Virus record (IMG/VR): IMGVR_UViG_3300009080_000035
Span: 1-35,470 of that record
DNA: 35,470 nt
Reading direction: 5' to 3' (one strand)
DNA from: a virus
Position 1 is the first letter of the stretch, and each line of letters starts with the position of its first letter. Below are positions 29,887 to 35,470 of the stretch, piece by piece. Under the pieces are notes generated by a model. That model did no database searches and was not told the origin of the DNA. It worked only from the letters and a program-made list of their open reading frames with translations. A program made the translations under genes and the position numbers.

Positions 29887-31839
29887 TTAAATAGCGAAGC
29901 TAGCTGTAACGTTTATATAACCAGGGCCAGTAATTAAAACAGGAATAGAAGTATCTTGAATAGCAGAAGTTGTAGTAACAGTACTTGTGCTACCATCAGT
30001 AAAAGTCATATTAGAACCTTCAATACTGATTATAACATCTGTAGAAATACGTTGTCCTACATTGTCATAGGCATTTACTTTTAAAGTATTATTAAGAGTT
30101 ATGCCAGCGTATTCTTGATTAGTAGTGCCAAATTCAATAGTAGTAGAATAAGCAATAGAATTTGTAATTAAATGAAGCTTAAGTTCTGGGTCTGCAACTG
30201 TGCCTGAAATATAAGTATGTTTAACAGGCCATTGAGCAATTTGTTTTCCTACAATTTCGAGAGCCCATGTCCTACCAAAGCTATCGTAAGTCATAGCAGT
30301 AAAAATACCTTGCTCAGTATTAGTTTTGACCCAACCACCAGGAGTCAAGCTATAAAAAGAAAGTCCTGAAGAATCAATACTATTAATGACAGTGTTGTTT
30401 GAAGTGAGATAGTAATCAATATTAGTAGTAGGAGTAGTACTGATATATTCAAGAGAAGGTAAATTGGTTGCAGAATCTCTATTGATTTTATAACAATGCA
30501 TATTTAAAGCAGCATTATTGTTAGCTTCTGCTAAAGTAACAGCATATCCATGTCTAAATACGGGAAGTAAAGTAAGATACTCGATATTATTCAATACTGA
30601 ATAAAGAATTTTAGTATGAGTAGCTACCCTTACGCCTGAAGCCCATAATAAAGAAGTAGGATCATAATTAACTTTTGAAACATCGTCTACTAAAATATCA
30701 GTAAAAGTAATAGGAGTAGTAGTAGATAAAGAAGCGTCTACTGTTTTATCCCATTGAATAAGGAAAGGATTGAATGTTTGTGAAGCGTTTGTTGTAAAAG
30801 CAACTGATTCGTAATTCTTATTAGAAGAATTATAAATAAACTGACTTTGATAAGAATGCAAAGCGTTTAAATAGTAACCAGGAGCGGTCAAGTTAATTGT
30901 TCTAACAACAGAAGCAGAACCAGAAGAATTGTTAATTACAAAGAAAGCGTACTCAATTGGATCAGAATTAGCATTGATTCTAGAAAAAATGTGATTGTCG
31001 TAAGAATCTAAACCACAATAAACAATTTGCTCTTTTATGGGAATATTAGTAGCAAATTGAGTAACGCCGGAAATCAAAAGATTAGTAGCGTTTATTTCAC
31101 CAATGTAAGAATTACCATCGACGGGGAGACCAAAAGGAATAGCAAAAAGATTTAAAGCGACATATTCTGTGTAAGCGTAGCCTGCTCTAGAGTCATAGTT
31201 TCTTGTGCTCAAGCAATAAATAGTTCTATTTTCCATATCTACATGCAAAATAGAAAGGTTTGAACCATAATAAGAACTAGTGACAAGTAGAAGTTCAGGA
31301 GAAGTTATAACAGCTTCTGGGTTTTCTAGGTCAGGGCCAACAATAATTGAAATTTTTTCTTCGTCACCTCTGTAAGTAACTGCACCTGTGAATTCAGGAG
31401 AAAGCATGAAGGTATAAGTTTGACCTTGGTACTCATATACTTTCATAGGAGATGAAGATGTAGAATTATCTAAATTTGCAAATTTAGATGGCTCTAAAAT
31501 CATAGGGAAAATAGAGTTCTGAGAGTTATCTGTAAAGATATAATCATCGTGCATAGCTATTGCTTGAGGATAACGAGTATTTAAAGCAGAGTTGGTGTAC
31601 CAAGTATAGTTATTCTTTTTAAGATGGTTTAAAGCCTTGCACTCTTTATTAAAAAAAGGAACTAAACTAGTAGAGTCATAAGCATTACCGTCAATATAAA
31701 GCACAGAATTTGTTTCATCTTCAGCTAAAGCGAAGTTAGTGGTATTAGCATATGATTGAAAATATGCAGGTTGACCTAAATCAGGATCAGTAGTACTGGG
31801 TTGATAAGAAAGCCCATTGATTTTTTTAAGTATTGCCAT
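29887..31839 (-). CDS. Large fibre/adhesin-like protein with Ig-like C-terminus, paralogue B
   Basis: This encodes 650 residues, following AAGGATTAAAA. Repeated beta blades run through about 530 residues, with DMENRTIYCLSTRNYDS matching the VDLQNRHIYFFG blade of the paralogue at 26974-28986 in position and style. The C-terminal domain of about 110 residues begins YISGTVADPELKLHL and ends GPGYINVTASFAI, matching the paralogue end GLFYISGKM in place. A propeller-like body plus Ig-like tail suggests a receptor-binding protein. The pair may give two host specificities or form a hetero-complex. No enzymatic motif is apparent. The function is inferred from position and repeat pattern. Confidence 0.65.
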   Translation of the reverse strand: MAILKKINGLSYQPSTTDPDLGQPAYFQSYANTTNFALAEDETNSVLYIDGNAYDSTSLVPFFNKECKALNHLKKNNYTWYTNSALNTRYPQAIAMHDDYIFTDNSQNSIFPMILEPSKFANLDNSTSSSPMKVYEYQGQTYTFMLSPEFTGAVTYRGDEEKISIIVGPDLENPEAVITSPELLLVTSSYYGSNLSILHVDMENRTIYCLSTRNYDSRAGYAYTEYVALNLFAIPFGLPVDGNSYIGEINATNLLISGVTQFATNIPIKEQIVYCGLDSYDNHIFSRINANSDPIEYAFFVINNSSGSASVVRTINLTAPGYYLNALHSYQSQFIYNSSNKNYESVAFTTNASQTFNPFLIQWDKTVDASLSTTTPITFTDILVDDVSKVNYDPTSLLWASGVRVATHTKILYSVLNNIEYLTLLPVFRHGYAVTLAEANNNAALNMHCYKINRDSATNLPSLEYISTTPTTNIDYYLTSNNTVINSIDSSGLSFYSLTPGGWVKTNTEQGIFTAMTYDSFGRTWALEIVGKQIAQWPVKHTYISGTVADPELKLHLITNSIAYSTTIEFGTTNQEYAGITLNNTLKVNAYDNVGQRISTDVIISIEGSNMTFTDGSTSTVTTTSAIQDTSIPVLITGPGYINVTASFAI

Positions 31840-31848
31840 TTTTAATCC

Positions 31849-32337
31849 TTAAAGTATGTTGTGGTATTTGAAAGAAACAGTAAGATTTTGACCAGGAGAA
31901 ACAGTGCCTACAGAAGCAATGTCTACTTGGATATAATCTCCTTGTTGAAGAATTCTTTCTCCACCAACTATTTTTTTATTTGAAAGTGGTGGAATTGATA
32001 TATCGTATAATAGTTTGTCAGGAGAGTTTCCACCATTTTTTTGAACATAAATAACTACTGAATTACCTTCAGAAGCAACGCCTAAAGTAGCTGTAATTTC
32101 AATAATTTTTATTGGAGCTAATACTTGCCAAAAAAGGTCTCCCTGCTTTTGCTCAAGAGCACCAATAGTGTAGAAATGCTTATCAAGATAAGTAGGAAAT
32201 TCATTTCTGTTTTCTAAAGCAGAAGATTTAGCTCTTTGTTCAGTAAAATATAAATTACCTTTTTCTGAAATAGTTTCAGTAGTAAGATTTATATTTGGGC
32301 CGTAATTCCCATTTACATTAGTTATTTTATAAGACAT
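31849..32337 (-). CDS. Fibre-associated protein with NLYFTEQRAK motif
   Basis: This encodes 162 residues. The start shares one base with the stop of the long fibre gene (TAATG) and follows GGGAGATCC. The N-terminal ISEKGNLYFTEQRAKSS is a motif found in many phage tail fibres, close to a known trimerisation segment. The rest is beta sandwich (IKIIEITATLGVA, VVIYVQKNGG, LTVSFKYH) with a fibre-head look. It is probably a short fibre, fibre adaptor or cap acting with the long fibre protein before it. Confidence 0.7.
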   Translation of the reverse strand: MSYKITNVNGNYGPNINLTTETISEKGNLYFTEQRAKSSALENRNEFPTYLDKHFYTIGALEQKQGDLFWQVLAPIKIIEITATLGVASEGNSVVIYVQKNGGNSPDKLLYDISIPPLSNKKIVGGERILQQGDYIQVDIASVGTVSPGQNLTVSFKYHNIL

Positions 32338-35300
32338 TAGTGGATCTCCCAGTTTCCATCAAAACCAACAACAAAAGTAATAAATTGACCTTCTTCATTT
32401 AAAATAAAATTAAAAGGATCTCTATCTATAGTATCTCCAGAATAAGGTATCAAGGAGACAGTATAGTTACTGTATTGTTGCCTATATTTAAATTCTATTT
32501 TTGTACCAGGTATACCTAAAGCAATCTCTGGCAATTCTATTTCTAAGTTTCCGCTAGTAAGCGTAGTGGAAATACTGTAATAGTAAGAAAATTCAGCTTT
32601 AAAATCATAATTCATTGGTTGATATACAGCTGAACCAGAAAGTGATTTTAAAGTAGATTGTATAACATTAGGAGAGCTACTTGAGATTGTTTTATAAAAC
32701 CAATCAGGAGTAGCAGCATTTTGACTTGAAACTGGATCAGAAAGTTTTGCTAAAGTAACAATACCTTCATTTAAAGTAGTTGCGGTTGTATATGAACCAC
32801 CACCAAGAGACATTGTTGTAGAGACAATTCCTGTACCGTCATAAATAAGTGCTTGATTGACTATAAGATTGGAAGAACCTACCCTGGGAGTATCACCAGC
32901 TGAAAAACCAATATTTGTTAATGCTGCTGAACCTAAACCTAAATTAGATCTAGCAGTAGAAATATTAGTTAAATCATTTAAATTATTATTTGCAAATAAA
33001 ACTCCTGTAGGAGTAGAAGCTTGTATTGCAGTTTGTAAAGTTTTAGGAGATATAGGTTTATCTTCTAAGATACCAGCTAAAGCTTGAGCTTCTGTTGCAA
33101 AAGTAAGAGTAGTATTTATTCTGTGATTTGGATCATCATAAAAATAACTAATAGCAGGTGAGTGCTGGCCATTAATAAATAAAGGCGCCACAGCATCTTG
33201 AGTAGCTTCTATATCTATTGGAGCAGTACTAGAATTATTTGAGTTTTGATAATATCCAGAAAGTTTCCAATAAATAACACCAGAAAAATCTACTAATTTT
33301 GTTATTGAAATTTCTTGGTATTGATTCACTAAATCAAGAGAATTGTATATTTTTACATTATCAGAAGTGAGAATATATTGAGAAGGATCGACAATTAATT
33401 GATAAGTGCCTAAAGCGGTTTCTTTTCTAATTTTAGAAGTAGAATTTAATGGAAAAACATTAGTTAAATTTATTAATACATTTTGAGAATTATCTAAAGA
33501 TAAGAAATAAAATTTTCCTTCTGATAAATCAAAAGTATTAAATCCTGCAGAAACTTGTTCATAAAAAACAGAATCGTAGCCAGGATAAGCATAAGCAACA
33601 TTTTCAATCGTTGCGGTATCTAAATCATATTTATAATAATGAGGTAAATTAGAGAAACCTAAATTAGCTCTAGCTGTTTCATAATTACCTAAATTGCTAA
33701 AAGTATTGCTAGCATAATTTGAATGCAACAAGGAAGGAGTAACTGCTTTTGTTGAATTTGAACCGTCTCTAACCTCTTCATTATCAGCTAAAGCAATTTT
33801 ACCCCAACCATCGTAATCGGAAACTGTAGTTGGTTCAAAAGAGGCTCTTAATAAAGAGTTGTTGGCTAAATCAACTATCCATTGACCATTACCCTTTGTA
33901 ATAGTGCCTTGAATATCATATTGATCACCATTCCATCGCAAAGTTTGGTTAGTAGAAGAATAGCCGCTGTTGGGGCCAGCTGCTCCACTTTGCCACAACA
34001 AAGTAGGTCTAGCTATATCAGAAAGCCTAAATACAGAATCTCCCGCTTTAATGAGTTGAGAATCATTAGAAAGATCTGATGAGCTTAATTGTCTGTTGGT
34101 CCAGTTTTGTGAAATAGTAGCAGCTAATGGATTATAAACTACTACGTGAGATTCTGCTGGAGAAGTTATAGATACATCTTTTAATTCTGTTAACTCTAAA
34201 TCTTCTATGTCAGCTTCGAGCTTAGAAAAAGCTTCTCTAACATATTGAGTAGAAGCTGCTTTATTAGAGCTATCTGTTTGTAATTGAGTAGGTACAGTTA
34301 ATAAATCGATAGAAGCAACATCTATATCAGCATTATTAATAGTAGCAGATGTTATGTGTACATCATTAAATACATTTCGTTGAGTAAAAATATTTGTTTT
34401 ACTTTTAAAAGCAATATCTGCTTCATCAGATAAATCAGAAGAAGATAAATTTAATTTTAAAGCAAAAGTATCGTTTTGATCGTCATGTACCCAAGATACA
34501 GCTGAATGATTTAAAGTGTGAGCTGAAATAAAATTAGCAATTGTATCTCTTGCTTGCTCATCATTATAAAAGAAATGCTCATAACCGTTTGGAAGGTAGT
34601 AATGTTTTACTTGCATACCTTCGTTATTATTTAATGTAGAGCCAACTTTTATTTGTTTGGTATATGATTGATCTTGATTTAAAATATCATTTAAAGAAGA
34701 ATCATATACATTTAAATTACAATAAAGTTCGCCTAAACCATCTATATAATTAGAAGAATAGTTTAATGGAGTAAGGAACTCTATATCTTTGAGTGAAACA
34801 AATGTATTTGTTTCGTTTGCGACAATTACTGGAGTATCTGTTAAAATTTCATAAGATACATCATTAGAATATAGTTTTGAAGAAGATCTTAAAACTATTT
34901 CGCCAGTTATATGAGAGTTACTTATAGTAACCAAAGAATTGTTTGAAAGCTCTAAAATTCTATTATCATTTTTTAAATTAGAATTAGTTATTTTTATTAC
35001 AGAACTATTAGAAAAATCTAAAGTAGTAACATCTATAAATTGAGAATCTTGAATAATGACATTTATATTAGAATAAATAAGTAATTCATTATTAAAAGTT
35101 ACATTATCAAGAAGTAAAGTAAATGGAGAAGAAGTAATAGGTACTGTAATTGAACTTAAAGTTATGTCTTTAAAAACTATAAAGTCATCTTGGGTAGTAC
35201 CAGTAAGTTCAATATTTATATCTGCTGGGAAAACTACTGTTTCTTCAGTAGGTGCTATAAATATATAGCCTGGATTATTTATATTTATGGTAGGATCTGT

Positions 35301-35470
35301 TGCTTGAGCCCCATACCTCAAAAGAAAAGTAAGTGGTTCTTCAGAAGTGGGAAGCTTGTTGAGAATTAGTTGATCTTGAAGATTTACATTGTCAGCATAA
35401 GGTTGCGAGCCAATAACATAGTCAACAACCCTACGATTTTTAGCATCAATTGCATTTATGATATCTAAAA
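32337..35470 (-). CDS. Long tail fibre protein, N-terminus beyond the window
   Basis: The frame stays open from the stop at 32337 to the right edge. The TTG at 35319-35321 is only an internal Leu, because upstream codons (… NKLPTSEEPLTFLLRYGAQ) are in frame with no stop, so the gene is truncated here. At least 1044 codons are visible. A beta-helix-like repeat region (for example IQDSQFIDV, ITNSNLKND, ISNSHITGE) leads to fibre repeats with the motifs ETARANLGF (about 550 from that TTG) and STARSNLGLGSAALTNIG (about 790). The C-terminal tip has GNLEIELPEIALGIPGTKI ... FDGNWEI. This is the typical build of a long tail fibre, with the distal tip at the C-terminus. Confidence 0.85.
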   Translation of the reverse strand, partial: LDIINAIDAKNRRVVDYVIGSQPYADNVNLQDQLILNKLPTSEEPLTFLLRYGAQATDPTININNPGYIFIAPTEETVVFPADINIELTGTTQDDFIVFKDITLSSITVPITSSPFTLLLDNVTFNNELLIYSNINVIIQDSQFIDVTTLDFSNSSVIKITNSNLKNDNRILELSNNSLVTISNSHITGEIVLRSSSKLYSNDVSYEILTDTPVIVANETNTFVSLKDIEFLTPLNYSSNYIDGLGELYCNLNVYDSSLNDILNQDQSYTKQIKVGSTLNNNEGMQVKHYYLPNGYEHFFYNDEQARDTIANFISAHTLNHSAVSWVHDDQNDTFALKLNLSSSDLSDEADIAFKSKTNIFTQRNVFNDVHITSATINNADIDVASIDLLTVPTQLQTDSSNKAASTQYVREAFSKLEADIEDLELTELKDVSITSPAESHVVVYNPLAATISQNWTNRQLSSSDLSNDSQLIKAGDSVFRLSDIARPTLLWQSGAAGPNSGYSSTNQTLRWNGDQYDIQGTITKGNGQWIVDLANNSLLRASFEPTTVSDYDGWGKIALADNEEVRDGSNSTKAVTPSLLHSNYASNTFSNLGNYETARANLGFSNLPHYYKYDLDTATIENVAYAYPGYDSVFYEQVSAGFNTFDLSEGKFYFLSLDNSQNVLINLTNVFPLNSTSKIRKETALGTYQLIVDPSQYILTSDNVKIYNSLDLVNQYQEISITKLVDFSGVIYWKLSGYYQNSNNSSTAPIDIEATQDAVAPLFINGQHSPAISYFYDDPNHRINTTLTFATEAQALAGILEDKPISPKTLQTAIQASTPTGVLFANNNLNDLTNISTARSNLGLGSAALTNIGFSAGDTPRVGSSNLIVNQALIYDGTGIVSTTMSLGGGSYTTATTLNEGIVTLAKLSDPVSSQNAATPDWFYKTISSSSPNVIQSTLKSLSGSAVYQPMNYDFKAEFSYYYSISTTLTSGNLEIELPEIALGIPGTKIEFKYRQQYSNYTVSLIPYSGDTIDRDPFNFILNEEGQFITFVVGFDGNWEIH

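Noticed and set aside
1-35470. tRNA genes, CRISPR arrays or insertion sequences
   Set aside because: No cloverleaf with TTCGA-type arms, no regularly spaced direct repeats and no transposase motifs were seen. An exhaustive scan was not possible by eye.

Overview
The window looks like part of the genome of an AT-rich, double-stranded DNA tailed bacteriophage, roughly 30% GC by eye. Genes are packed with ATGA, TAATG or short overlaps. Most starts have a clear AGGA/GGAG ribosome binding site, and several use TTG or GTG. There are no rRNA, tRNA, transposase or CRISPR signals. Large Lys/Glu-rich tail or baseplate proteins, long fibre-like proteins and a replication block with phage-style fused genes all point to a large phage, probably contractile-tailed. 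The host cannot be named. Strong Shine-Dalgarno sequences and secreted, Cys-containing envelope proteins fit a Gram-negative-type host. The split DnaE intein recalls cyanobacteria but does not prove such a host.

Layout. (1) 1-11690, plus strand: the end of an upstream gene, then a tail/baseplate operon of six proteins. Three very large neighbours (2486-9097) share N-terminal coiled coils and discoidin-like modules. The block ends with an XhlA-like coiled-coil/membrane protein and a small coiled-coil protein. (2) 11687-24327, minus strand: small unknown genes, then DNA metabolism. These are a Holliday-resolvase-like nuclease, a ClpP-like protease, a Vsr-like endonuclease, a degenerate Cas4/RecB-like protein, two membrane or secreted proteins, a primase-helicase, an IMPDH/GMP-reductase-family enzyme, a Cas4/RecB-like Fe-S nuclease, a metallophosphoesterase, and the C-terminal half of DNA polymerase III alpha carrying the C-terminal half of a split intein. 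(3) 24340-35470, minus strand: fibre/adhesin genes, interrupted by one strong terminator at about 24710. The last gene runs off the right edge.

The two strands converge at 11687-11690, where the stop codons overlap and no terminator is evident. No stretch longer than 300 bases lacks a gene; the longest gap, about 74 bases at 24685-24758, holds the terminator.

The outstanding item is the DnaE fragment at 23065-24327. It begins with a complete 38-residue split-intein C-domain (ending AHN), followed at once by the DnaE C-extein (CFNKAHS), at the same point where cyanobacterial DnaE is split. The N-terminal polymerase half, with its intein N-domain, is not in this window and is not adjacent, because fibre genes lie upstream. 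The phage replicase therefore probably has to be assembled by protein trans-splicing from two distant genes.
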